Both the position numbers and the translations under genes were made by a program. Below are positions 1-7,619 of a stretch of DNA of 37,388 nt, in pieces. Position 1 is the stretch's first letter. The number at the start of each line of letters is the position of its first letter. The notes below the pieces were generated by a model. The model saw nothing but the letters and a program-made list of their open reading frames with translations. It made no database searches and had not been told where the DNA came from. The DNA is from Paenibacillus alvei (lineage in GTDB: Bacteria > Bacillota > Bacilli > Paenibacillales > NBRC-103111), in contig CAMCVV010000022.1 of the NCBI GenBank assembly GCA_945881905.1, positions 1 through 37,388 on the forward strand. Reading direction: 5' to 3'.

Positions 1-1067
1 ATCATCGCGAATTGGTATTGTCGGATGTACATTCGATTATGTACACATCGGGGACAACAGGAAAACCGAAAGGTGTCCTCCTCACTCATGAGAACCATTG
101 GTGGAGTGCAATGTCTTCAGCAATCCACTTAGGCGTAGACCCTAAGGATGTGTGGCTCTTGTGTATACCGATTTACCATGTGGGGGGACTCTCTATTCTC
201 CTTAGAAGTGTAATTCTTGGATTTACTGTTGTGATGATGCGTAGATTTGAAGCTAACGAAGTGAACGAAGCGATTCAAGAGCACCGGGTCACCTTGATAT
301 CCGTTGTTAGTGTGATGCTGAGCAAGATGTTAGATTCTTTAGAACGAGATCGTTATCCTGATTTTTTGCGATGTGTGCTTGTAGGGGGAGGGTCTGTGCC
401 AAGAACCTTGCTCGATGATTGTCTTGCGAGAGAAGTCCCTGTCTATCAGACCTATGGATTGACAGAGACGGCTTCTCAGATTGTGACGCTAGATCAAGAG
501 CAAATCAGACACAAGATAGGTTCCGCAGGCAAAGCACTGTTCCCTTCCCAACTGAAGATTATCGATGAAAATAGAGCATGTCAACCACATGAGATTGGTG
601 AGATTCTTCTGAAGGGACCCACGATATGTAGTGGATATTACCGTCGAGCTGAGGAAAACGAGAAGGTATTCGTGGATGGGTGGTTCAGTACGGGAGACTT
701 AGGTTATCTGGATCATGAAGGTTATCTCTTCGTTGTCGATCGTCGCTCAGACTTGATGATATCTGGAGGAGAAAATGTGTATCCTTCAGAAATTGAAGCT
801 GTATTAATGAGTCATCCACTTATTATAGATGCTGGAGTTACTTCCATGCATGATGACACATGGGGTCAAGTACCAGTTGCTTACCTACATATACAAGATC
901 ACCAAGTTGTCACGGGACTAGATCTCATAACATACTGTGCAAATCATCTAGCCAAATATAAAGTGCCTGTAGTATTTTATAAAGTGAAGGCATTACCTAG
1001 AAATGCATCACAGAAGTTAGTAAGAAGGGAATTACAACATCTGCTTGAAGTTGAGGAGATCAAATGA
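1..1067 (+). CDS. menE: o-succinylbenzoate-CoA ligase MenE (5' end outside window)
   Basis: ATP-dependent ligase of menaquinone synthesis that activates o-succinylbenzoate to its CoA thioester. The frame is open to the first base of the window, so the N-terminus is missing; about 353 residues are visible. Adenylate-forming (ANL) family motifs are present in order: the P-loop YTSGTTGKPKG about 10 residues in, the A5 motif YQTYGLTETAS, the STGDLGYLD and DRRSDLMISGGENVYPSEIE hinge region, and near the C-terminus PRNASQKLVRREL with the catalytic lysine. The family usually has about 480 residues, so roughly a quarter is cut off. The stop codon overlaps the menC start by four bases (ATGA), which indicates translational coupling. 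The menC neighbour supports MenE over other acyl-CoA synthetases. Confidence 0.93.
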   Translation, partial: HRELVLSDVHSIMYTSGTTGKPKGVLLTHENHWWSAMSSAIHLGVDPKDVWLLCIPIYHVGGLSILLRSVILGFTVVMMRRFEANEVNEAIQEHRVTLISVVSVMLSKMLDSLERDRYPDFLRCVLVGGGSVPRTLLDDCLAREVPVYQTYGLTETASQIVTLDQEQIRHKIGSAGKALFPSQLKIIDENRACQPHEIGEILLKGPTICSGYYRRAEENEKVFVDGWFSTGDLGYLDHEGYLFVVDRRSDLMISGGENVYPSEIEAVLMSHPLIIDAGVTSMHDDTWGQVPVAYLHIQDHQVVTGLDLITYCANHLAKYKVPVVFYKVKALPRNASQKLVRRELQHLLEVEEIK

Positions 1068-2128
1068 TCAGTATCCGCGATATTCGCTTGCATCCTGTTA
1101 CGTTAGATCTCAAGGAACCTTTTGTCACCCATTTAGGGAAAATACAGCAGAGAAGATCACTGATTATCGAAGTTATCGATGATGCAGGGTTACATGGTTT
1201 TGGCGAATGCGTGGCATTCGAATCCCCTTGGTACACGGAAGAAACTTCCCATACTGCGCAATCGATCATCGAAACCTTCCTTATCCCCTTGGTAGTAGGA
1301 CAAACCTTTGAGCATCCTCGTGATGTGTATAAACGATTTCAATTATTCAAGCGGCATACTATGGCAAAAGCAGCTATTGATATGGCTGTGTGGGATATCT
1401 ATGCCCAAAAGAAGCAAGTGCCATTGTACCAATGTCTTGGAGGAGTGAAGAGCAAGTTAGAACTAGGAGTCGTGCTGGGTATTCAGCCAATTCCGAACCT
1501 ATTGGCAGCTATGATGGCTTTTCAACAACAGGGCTATCACCACTTCAAGCTGAAGATCGCACCAGGTCATGATTTACGCATGATCGAGGCTGTCAGAGAG
1601 CGATTTCCTGATTTGTCAGTTATGGTGGATGCCAATGGAGCTTATGAGGGTTCAGATTTCAACACATTACTGGCGCTCGATCAGTATGCATTACGCATGA
1701 TTGAACAACCTTTCAGTGAACAACAATTATTATGGAGTGCAAGGCTTCAAGATTCCATGCATACGATGATTGGATTAGACGAGAGCATTGCGAGCATTGA
1801 GGATGCAAAACTTGCCATTGATCTCAAAGCTTGTGGAGCAATCAATATCAAATTGGGTCGAATAGGAGGAATCACACCCACGCTAGAATTGATTGAATAT
1901 GCAAAAAGCAACAATATCTCCCTATGGTGTGGAGGGATGCTAGAAACAGGTATTGGTCGTGCTCACGCATTAGCTCTAGCAACGCTTCATCACTTCGATC
2001 TTCCCATAGAATTCTCAGATTCCAAAAGGTATTGGGAGCAAGATATCATTGAACCGATCCTGAGTGCTGATCACGGAACGATCACGTTGTCAGACAATTT
2101 CGGTTTGGGATATATAATGGTACGATAA
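1064..2128 (+). CDS. menC: o-succinylbenzoate synthase MenC
   Basis: Enolase-superfamily dehydratase that converts SHCHC to o-succinylbenzoate, the step before MenE. The 354 residues contain the superfamily barrel. Visible catalytic features are the KLK pair (Lys162/Lys164), the metal ligands Asp189 (VDANGAY), Glu214 (IEQPF) and Asp239 (GLDESI), and the second catalytic lysine Lys263 (NIKLGRIGG). This is the Bacillus-type MenC / N-acylamino acid racemase subgroup; some members also racemise N-acyl amino acids, but the men context favours MenC. The start overlaps the menE stop by four bases and follows a GAGGAG ribosome binding site. No clear terminator follows; the next gene appears to have its own promoter. 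Confidence 0.93.
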   Translation: MISIRDIRLHPVTLDLKEPFVTHLGKIQQRRSLIIEVIDDAGLHGFGECVAFESPWYTEETSHTAQSIIETFLIPLVVGQTFEHPRDVYKRFQLFKRHTMAKAAIDMAVWDIYAQKKQVPLYQCLGGVKSKLELGVVLGIQPIPNLLAAMMAFQQQGYHHFKLKIAPGHDLRMIEAVRERFPDLSVMVDANGAYEGSDFNTLLALDQYALRMIEQPFSEQQLLWSARLQDSMHTMIGLDESIASIEDAKLAIDLKACGAINIKLGRIGGITPTLELIEYAKSNNISLWCGGMLETGIGRAHALALATLHHFDLPIEFSDSKRYWEQDIIEPILSADHGTITLSDNFGLGYIMVR

Positions 2129-2293
2129 AACACATATTCTGAAATGCATTGGAAATTTTATCATACATATAGACATCGCAGTATTTAATTATTCGTTTAA
2201 GCGGATCAAGTAAATCTGAAGAAATTAAGCACATTTCGGTTATTTTGAGTATAATGAGATCAAATGATTTGTAATAATAGGGAAAGGATTCTT

Positions 2294-3190
2294 ATGGATA
2301 ATAAATTAGACTATAGGAAGATGACCCATGAATTAAATAAAACAGCACTCAATGTACACGGGGATGAGTTGGGATTTAACGTGCATTATTGGGGAGCTAT
2401 GCCTAAGCACTTGGATAACTACCTGCATCGTCATTCTTTTTTTGAAGTTTGTTATATTACGGAAGGTCAGGGATATTATTATGAATCTAACAGGGAACAT
2501 CTTTTGCAACCGGGGACACTCGTTTGTTCTAGACCAGGTCAGTGGCATCAGATCAAAAGCAAGGAAGGCTTGTCATTATTCTATGTTGCTTTTGAAATTG
2601 ATGAAGCTCGTTCCCAGGAAGTAGCGATTCATCGTTATTTGCAACTCATACATAGCAAGGAAAATGTAATTCCCATGGCGGACGAGTCAATCACGGCTCA
2701 GATTTGGCGTATGTTATTGACTTTATGTATTCAGGATCGTGTGATGTCTAGAGACATGATACGTTCATTAGCGTACTCCCTTTTAATCTCATTTCGTGGG
2801 GAGTTTTATAGTGCTGAAGCTCTCGAAGAAGTCATAGATATTCAACAAATGCCGAGTTATTTACTAAAAGCCAAGATCTTTATCGAAGGAAACCTGACTT
2901 CCCCATTAAGTCTAAGTCAATTAGCACATTTCTTACATATTTCTGAACGGCACATATCTCGGTTATTTACTCAGAAAGTCGGACAATCGTTCTCTCATTA
3001 TGTACAGGAAAGAAGAGTTCAAGCATCGATGAAATTACTGCTTGAGACGGATTTGGGGATAAATCAGATTTCTGAGGAATCGGGGTTTGAATCGGTGCAT
3101 TATTATACGCGAGTCTTCAGGCGCAAAACAGGTCTAACCCCAGGACAATTTCGCAAAACACAATTATCGGAAATACCTTTCCACAGATAA
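2294..3190 (+). CDS. AraC-family transcriptional regulator with cupin sensor domain
   Basis: Probable activator of the downstream moc-like operon. The N-terminal half is a cupin-like ligand-binding domain, with HRHSFFEVCYITEGQG near residues 46-61 and a later PGQWHQI. The C-terminal 100 residues carry the two helix-turn-helix motifs of AraC proteins (SLSQLAHFLHISERHISRLF and a later GFESVHYYTRVFRRKTGLTP). I chose the ATG at 2294 because a strong GGGAAAGGA lies about six bases upstream; an in-frame ATG at 2264 would add ten residues and has no ribosome binding site. A TATAAT at 2250-2255 could be its -10 box, but no good -35 is visible. The ligand is unknown. Confidence 0.88.
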   Translation: MDNKLDYRKMTHELNKTALNVHGDELGFNVHYWGAMPKHLDNYLHRHSFFEVCYITEGQGYYYESNREHLLQPGTLVCSRPGQWHQIKSKEGLSLFYVAFEIDEARSQEVAIHRYLQLIHSKENVIPMADESITAQIWRMLLTLCIQDRVMSRDMIRSLAYSLLISFRGEFYSAEALEEVIDIQQMPSYLLKAKIFIEGNLTSPLSLSQLAHFLHISERHISRLFTQKVGQSFSHYVQERRVQASMKLLLETDLGINQISEESGFESVHYYTRVFRRKTGLTPGQFRKTQLSEIPFHR

Positions 3191-3259
3191 ATATGTCCAT
3201 ATCGTGCAAATGGAAGTCCTCTAAATTCAAAGACAACCATGAATTTAAGTTACATAATT

Positions 3260-3274
3260 AAGTAAGCGTTATCA
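3260..3274 (+). promoter_or_regulatory. cre-like site (possible CcpA operator)
   Basis: The 15 bases AAGTAAGCGTTATCA match the degenerate B. subtilis catabolite-response consensus WTGNAANCGNWNNCW at all but one position. The site lies 27 bases before the first codon of the moc-like operon, a suitable place for repression. Partial direct repeats (AATTTAAGT at 3242 and AATTAAGT at 3256) next to it could be AraC half-sites. This is a motif match only; no CcpA gene is in the window. Confidence 0.4.
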
Positions 3275-3300
3275 GTCTGAATAATAGATAGGTCCTCACA

Positions 3301-3989
3301 ATGGCAGTGAACCAAAGAGACTATCGTCTTACAGGTCCTGAGAACAAAAGAGCACAAGAAAGAGGCTTGGTAGCAGCTGAATGGTACACGAGTCCCAATC
3401 AGCGTCAACGCCTGAAGGAACTGATGAAGCGTAAGGATGGGCCTGCAATACGTGATACGATCCTGATGTTTGCTTGGCTCATCGGAACAGGAATACTAGC
3501 CTATTATTCATGGGGGACGTGGTGGGCGATTCCAGCATTTGCAGTATACGGAATCAGTTATGCTTCGATAGGCGATTCAAGATGGCATGAATGTGGTCAT
3601 GGCACTGCTTGGGGAAGCTGACTGATGCAGAGAAAGATTACGTACCGGTCTTACTTATCTTATATGGATTACCTCAGCATCTGGGACTTCATGAGGATGT
3701 GTTAGATCATCGCTTGAACACGCGAACGATCTATTTGAATCCTTTCTTGAGATTCCTATATTGGAACATGAACTATCATATTGAGCACCACATGTTCCCG
3801 ATGGTGCCTTATCATGCACTACCTGCTCTACACAAAGAGTTGAAATTCGACTATCCGACACCCAGTCCTAGTCTTTGGGCAGCAATCAAAGAAGTTGTTA
3901 TTGCACTCATTAAACAGAAGAATGATCCGAGTTATGTGGTGGAACGTACTCTTCCGCCTACAGCTAACCCCTATTATTATGGTAAATAA
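3301..3989 (+). pseudogene. MocD-like fatty-acid-desaturase-type oxygenase, broken by internal deletions and a frameshift
   Basis: The remains of one membrane di-iron oxygenase lie in two frames. The first part (3301-3621) has an N-terminal region, a hydrophobic hairpin and the first histidine box HECGH (residues 96-100), then stops. The second part (frame of 3615-3989) resumes with KLTDAEKDYVP and carries EDVLDHRLNTRT, YWNMNYHIEHHMFPMVPYH with the third histidine box at 3777-3791, and a normal-looking C-terminus. The segment that should hold the second histidine box (HxxHH) and transmembrane residues is absent. A second, in-frame gap appears to follow EKDYVP. About 230 residues survive, against roughly 350-370 in the family as I recall it. 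Without the middle ligands it cannot bind the di-iron centre, so it is almost certainly inactive. An assembly error is possible. Confidence 0.85.
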
Positions 3990-4045
3990 GCTCAAATGCT
4001 TATAACCTATAGTATATAATTCCAAAACGAGAGGAAGATGATTGA

Positions 4046-5263
4046 ATGTCAGGGAATAGAGCTGTTGTCTATAGTAAACCAGGAAGTGTAGAAGTGCGTA
4101 ACACAGATTATCCGGATTTGGTATTGAAAGATGGACCAGGCGTAAATCCTTTGAACGTAGGACGTAAGTGTGAGCATGGTGTTATTCTGAAAGTCGTCAC
4201 AACCAATATATGCGGAAGCGACCAACATATGGTCAGAGGGAGAACGACTGCTCCGTCAGGTCTAGTCTTAGGCCATGAAATAACTGGGGAAGTTATTGAA
4301 GTCGGCCGTGATGTAGAGTTCATCAAAAAAGGGGATCTCGTCTCCGTGCCATTTAACATCGCCTGCGGACGTTGTCGCAGTTGTAAAGAACGCAATACAA
4401 ATGTATGTTTGAATGTAAATCCAGATCGTCCTGGTTCAGCTTACGGGTATGTAGATATGGGTGGATGGGTTGGTGGACAATCCGAATATGTGATGGTTCC
4501 TTATGCTGATTTTCAATTATTGAAATTCCCCAATAAAGAACTTGCCATGGAGAAAATTCTTGATTTGACGATGTTATCGGATATTTTTCCAACAGGGTAC
4601 CATGGAGCAGTGAGTGCAGGAGTTCGTCCGGGCTCGACTGTATATATTGCTGGAGCAGGCCCAGTAGGTCTTGCTGCAGCTCATTCAGCACAATTACTCG
4701 GCGCAGCAGTAGTCATCGTAGGTGATTTGAATGCAGAACGACTAGCACAAGCGAAAAGCTTTGGCTGTGAAACGGTAAATCTTCGTGAAAATAGTGATTT
4801 GGCTGGGCAGATTGATCAAATCTTAGGTTCGCCGGAAGTAGATTCTGCTGTAGATTGTGTGGGCTTCGAAGCTCACGGTCATGGGAAAGCACATGGCGAA
4901 GCACCAGCAACGGTATTGAACTCGATTATGGAAGTGACACGTGCTGGAGGTAGTTTAGGGATACCGGGACTTTATGTGACAGGTGATCCAGGTGCTGTCG
5001 ATGAGGATTCGAAAATAGGCACATTGAAAATCCGCTTCGGTCTTGGCTGGGCGAAATCCCATACCTTTGTTACAGGACAAACTCCTGTAATGAAATACAA
5101 TCGTGAATTAATGATGGCCATCCTCAGTGGCAGAGCACAGATCGCTAAAGCAGTGAATGCTACTCTGATTTCACTGAACGATGCCCCCCAAGCTTATCAA
5201 GAGTTTGATCGCGGCGCTTCGCGAAAATTTGTCATTGATCCACACGGGTTAGTGAAATCATAA
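4046..5263 (+). CDS. fdhA: glutathione-independent formaldehyde dehydrogenase (zinc- and NAD-dependent)
   Basis: Zinc alcohol-dehydrogenase-family enzyme that oxidises formaldehyde without glutathione. Its 405 residues closely resemble the Pseudomonas putida formaldehyde dehydrogenase from the first residues (MSGNRAVVY) to the end (KFVIDPHG). Catalytic zinc ligands are Cys56 (NICGSDQHMVRGRT), His77 (GHEITGE) and Asp179 (LSDIFPTGYHGA). Structural zinc ligands are Cys107, Cys110, Cys113 and Cys121. The Rossmann NAD motif GAGPVG is at 203-208. The start follows GAGGAAG with eight bases of spacing. Compared with P. putida there is a small insertion around residues 27-38. Between an oxygenase remnant and two electron carriers, it probably removes formaldehyde released by demethylation. 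Formaldehyde dismutase is a close relative and cannot be excluded. Confidence 0.92.
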   Translation: MSGNRAVVYSKPGSVEVRNTDYPDLVLKDGPGVNPLNVGRKCEHGVILKVVTTNICGSDQHMVRGRTTAPSGLVLGHEITGEVIEVGRDVEFIKKGDLVSVPFNIACGRCRSCKERNTNVCLNVNPDRPGSAYGYVDMGGWVGGQSEYVMVPYADFQLLKFPNKELAMEKILDLTMLSDIFPTGYHGAVSAGVRPGSTVYIAGAGPVGLAAAHSAQLLGAAVVIVGDLNAERLAQAKSFGCETVNLRENSDLAGQIDQILGSPEVDSAVDCVGFEAHGHGKAHGEAPATVLNSIMEVTRAGGSLGIPGLYVTGDPGAVDEDSKIGTLKIRFGLGWAKSHTFVTGQTPVMKYNRELMMAILSGRAQIAKAVNATLISLNDAPQAYQEFDRGASRKFVIDPHGLVKS

Positions 5264-5289
5264 TTTAATTTCATCTGGAGGTATGAATC

Positions 5290-5610
5290 TTGACTGCACA
5301 GCAATGGATCAAAGTAGGATCAATCGATGATATCGACGAAGAAGATGTCATTCGCTTCGATTATGCAGATCGAACATTTGCTATTTATCGCTCTGACAAA
5401 AATAAATATTATGCCACAGATGGGTACTGCACACATGAGAACTTTCATTTAGCAGAAGGTTTGGTGATGGGCAATATCATCGAGTGTCCTAAGCACAATG
5501 GAAGATTTGATTATACGACAGGTGCTGCTAAGCGTACGCCAGTATGTATAGATCTGAAGACATACCCTGTGAAGATTGAAGATGATGAAATCTTCATCCA
5601 GATCGACTAA
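5290..5610 (+). CDS. Rieske-type [2Fe-2S] ferredoxin, MocE-like
   Basis: Small soluble Rieske ferredoxin of 106 residues that should carry electrons from the adjacent reductase to an oxygenase. The cluster ligands are Cys47 and His49 (GYCTHEN) and Cys66 and His69 (ECPKHNGRFD), the CxH...CxxH pattern of Rieske centres. The start is a TTG eight bases after GGAGG; an ATG at 5283 is out of frame. It follows the formaldehyde dehydrogenase by 26 bases and precedes the reductase by 21, so the three are almost certainly co-transcribed. The resemblance is to MocE of rhizobial rhizopine catabolism and to dioxygenase ferredoxins. With the local oxygenase broken, its present partner is unclear. Confidence 0.9.
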   Translation: MTAQQWIKVGSIDDIDEEDVIRFDYADRTFAIYRSDKNKYYATDGYCTHENFHLAEGLVMGNIIECPKHNGRFDYTTGAAKRTPVCIDLKTYPVKIEDDEIFIQID

Positions 5611-5631
5611 GGATACGAGGGAGACTATACT

Positions 5632-6864
5632 ATGGCAGATGCAGGAATGGTAATTATTGGTGCAGGCGAAGCAGGTGCACGTGCTGCTGTTGAGCTCCGT
5701 ACAGAGGGTTGGCAGGGAGCTATCACGTTAATTGGTAAGGAAAAGCTAGCTCCCTATGAACGACCACCGCTGTCCAAAAGTTCGTTAACGGGAGTAATTC
5801 AGCCTTCACCCATGACGATCCTCGATGAAGAGAAGCAGGCACAATATGGGATACAATGTATTTTTGATCGAACCGTTGTACATATAGATCGGGGCAATCA
5901 TCAGACGGAGCTGAGTGATGGGCAACAAATCAAGTATGATAAGTTGCTTTTGGCCACAGGTGCTTACCCCCGTCAATTAAACATCGAAGGCTCAGATATG
6001 ACGGGTTTGTTATATCTGCGTACATTCGTAGACGCACTTGTTCTTCGTGAGCGGTTCCTACCTGGTAAGCACATCGTGATCATTGGAGCTGGGTTTATTG
6101 GTCTTGAAGTTGCTGCAAGTGCTCGTGAGCTAGGTTGTTCCGTAACTGTTATCGAAGTTGGACCCAGGATACTAATGCGAGGCGTTCCTACTGAAATTGC
6201 CAACATCATCGAACAGCGCCATCGTAAAGCAGGTGTCGAATTTATTCTAGGATGCGGTATTCATCGTATTCAACGGACGATAGAGGGTCATTATATTACA
6301 CTTGCAGAAGGCACCGTAGTTCAATGTGATACAGTTGTTGTAGGCATAGGTGCTATTGCGGACACCTCGTTAGCTGCGCATAGTGAACTTCAACTAGATA
6401 ATGGCATATGGACAGATGAGCAACTCACTACAAGTGATCCCGATATTTTTGCTGCAGGGGATTGTTGCTCGTTTCCGCATGGTCTTTACGGTGGTAAGCG
6501 AATTCGTTTGGAAGCTTGGCGCAATGCGCAGGATCAAGGCACACATGTAGCTCACAATATGTTAGGCAGTTCAAAACCTTATTTAGAAATTCCTTGGTTC
6601 TGGTCGGATCAATATGAGCAAACTTTACAAGTCTCAGGAATGCCAGATGCTGGAGTGAAGACTGTATGTCGGGATATAAGCGAGTTTGACAAGATGTTTT
6701 TCCATCTTTCGATTGGCGGTCAATTGGTCTCGGCAAGTGCAGTTGGATTAAACGCTAAGATCGCCAAAGATATGCGAATTGCTGAAATGCTCATTCAAAA
6801 ACAAGCTGTCGTCGATCCGCATTTATTCGAAAACCCAGAAATCAAATTAAAATCATTATTGTAA
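5632..6864 (+). CDS. FAD-dependent ferredoxin reductase, MocF-like
   Basis: Flavoprotein of 410 residues that should transfer electrons from NAD(P)H to the Rieske ferredoxin. It has an FAD-binding GAGEAG at residues 10-15, the characteristic ERPPLSK at 43-49, an NAD(P)H-binding GAGFIG at 152-157 and the second FAD contact FAAGDCC near 273-279, followed by LEAWRNAQDQG. This layout is that of rubredoxin/ferredoxin reductases serving oxygenases and P450s (BphA4/PdR type). The start follows GAGGGAG. It is the last gene of the operon and is followed by a hairpin terminator. Confidence 0.9.
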   Translation: MADAGMVIIGAGEAGARAAVELRTEGWQGAITLIGKEKLAPYERPPLSKSSLTGVIQPSPMTILDEEKQAQYGIQCIFDRTVVHIDRGNHQTELSDGQQIKYDKLLLATGAYPRQLNIEGSDMTGLLYLRTFVDALVLRERFLPGKHIVIIGAGFIGLEVAASARELGCSVTVIEVGPRILMRGVPTEIANIIEQRHRKAGVEFILGCGIHRIQRTIEGHYITLAEGTVVQCDTVVVGIGAIADTSLAAHSELQLDNGIWTDEQLTTSDPDIFAAGDCCSFPHGLYGGKRIRLEAWRNAQDQGTHVAHNMLGSSKPYLEIPWFWSDQYEQTLQVSGMPDAGVKTVCRDISEFDKMFFHLSIGGQLVSASAVGLNAKIAKDMRIAEMLIQKQAVVDPHLFENPEIKLKSLL

Positions 6865-6963
6865 TTCGATGGGTATCAGGTACCGTAAGTACAGATAGCA
6901 AGACTAAATAATAGAATACATGGTAAAAATGATAAGTAACAGTTGTAAATGGGTCTTCAAATC

Positions 6964-7006
6964 AAAAGTCTACACATGGGGGATAACCTCGTGCGTAGAC
7001 TTTTTT
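6964..7006. terminator. hairpin terminator between convergent operon and acetyltransferase gene
   Basis: AAAAGTCTAC at 6964-6973 pairs perfectly with GTAGACTTTT at 6995-7004, followed on the + strand by T residues to 7006. It ends the moc-like operon. The run of A residues at its left end allows it to act on the opposite strand too, although the last codons of the minus-strand GNAT gene reach into its edge (stop at 7005-7007). Confidence 0.8.
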
Positions 7007-7499
7007 ATTGTTCCATAGACGGGTTTCCCTGAAAAACCATACAATATACAGATTCTAATCCATGAGTAGCTAAGCGTACATAGCGGTCCGTAATCATGAA
7101 GCCTACTTTTTGGTAAGTTTTAATCGCTCTTGTGTTCCATGTGTGGACTTCGAGATCGATCTCTGCTTCTAGAGACCGGCATCGAGCTTCGTGTATCGCT
7201 AGTTTCAAAAGGTATTTCCCGAATCCCTTGTCACATAGATCGGGTCTTAGACCTACACCTAATCGAATCGTATGGACCATAGGAAATAATTGAATAAATC
7301 CGCACAATGCCAATTCTTGATTTCGTACAGCTCGATATTGTTCGACTCGAATCGTAGGGTCACCGAATTCAATACCATGCGCGATCATCACGTCCCAATT
7401 AGACCAGTCATTGATATTATAGGGTGGTGGGTAAACCCAACTGCATAGATGTATAGCGTCTGATTCGCTTAAAGCAGTGATGTGCCAATCGATATCCAT
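7005..7499 (-). CDS. GNAT-family N-acetyltransferase
   Basis: Acetyl-CoA-dependent N-acetyltransferase of 164 residues with unknown substrate. The acetyl-CoA binding region LGVGLRPDLCDKGFGKYLL (near residues 78-97) has the motif A pattern with a variant Q/RxxGxG loop (CDKGFG). The motif B region WNTRAIKTYQKVGF is near 121-134. An N-terminal PPPYNINDW is common in a Bacillales GNAT subgroup. The ATG follows GAGGTGA. It diverges from the sulfurtransferase gene and stands alone on its strand, so context gives no substrate clue. Confidence 0.82.
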   Translation of the reverse strand: MDIDWHITALSESDAIHLCSWVYPPPYNINDWSNWDVMIAHGIEFGDPTIRVEQYRAVRNQELALCGFIQLFPMVHTIRLGVGLRPDLCDKGFGKYLLKLAIHEARCRSLEAEIDLEVHTWNTRAIKTYQKVGFMITDRYVRLATHGLESVYCMVFQGNPSMEQ

Positions 7500-7529
7500 A
7501 AGGGGTCACCTCAAACCAATGATATTCCC

Positions 7530-7548
7530 ATGCACGTGCATACATGTA
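7530..7548. promoter_or_regulatory. palindromic candidate operator between divergent genes
   Basis: ATGCACGTGCAT at 7530-7541 is a perfect 12-base palindrome, overlapped by the second palindrome TACATGTA at 7541-7548. Both lie between the divergent GNAT and sulfurtransferase genes, upstream of the TATAAT at 7579. A dimeric regulator could bind here; the protein is unknown. Confidence 0.35.
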
Positions 7549-7555
7549 AGTTTGA

Positions 7556-7584
7556 TTGTATCACACTAAAAGTACTTGTATAAT
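7556..7584 (+). promoter_or_regulatory. putative sigma-A promoter of the sulfurtransferase gene
   Basis: A perfect -10 box TATAAT at 7579-7584 is preceded by a weak -35, TTGTAT at 7556-7561, with 17 bases between. The start codon lies 35 bases downstream, after the ribosome binding site GGAAGGAGAT. Confidence 0.5.
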
Positions 7585-7619
7585 CAATACTAAAGAATGT
7601 TTGATGGAAGGAGATATGC

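Noticed and set aside
4353-4691. 112-codon minus-strand reading frame inside the formaldehyde dehydrogenase gene
   Set aside because: It lies fully antisense to a gene with clear catalytic motifs; the composition is that of a shadow frame.
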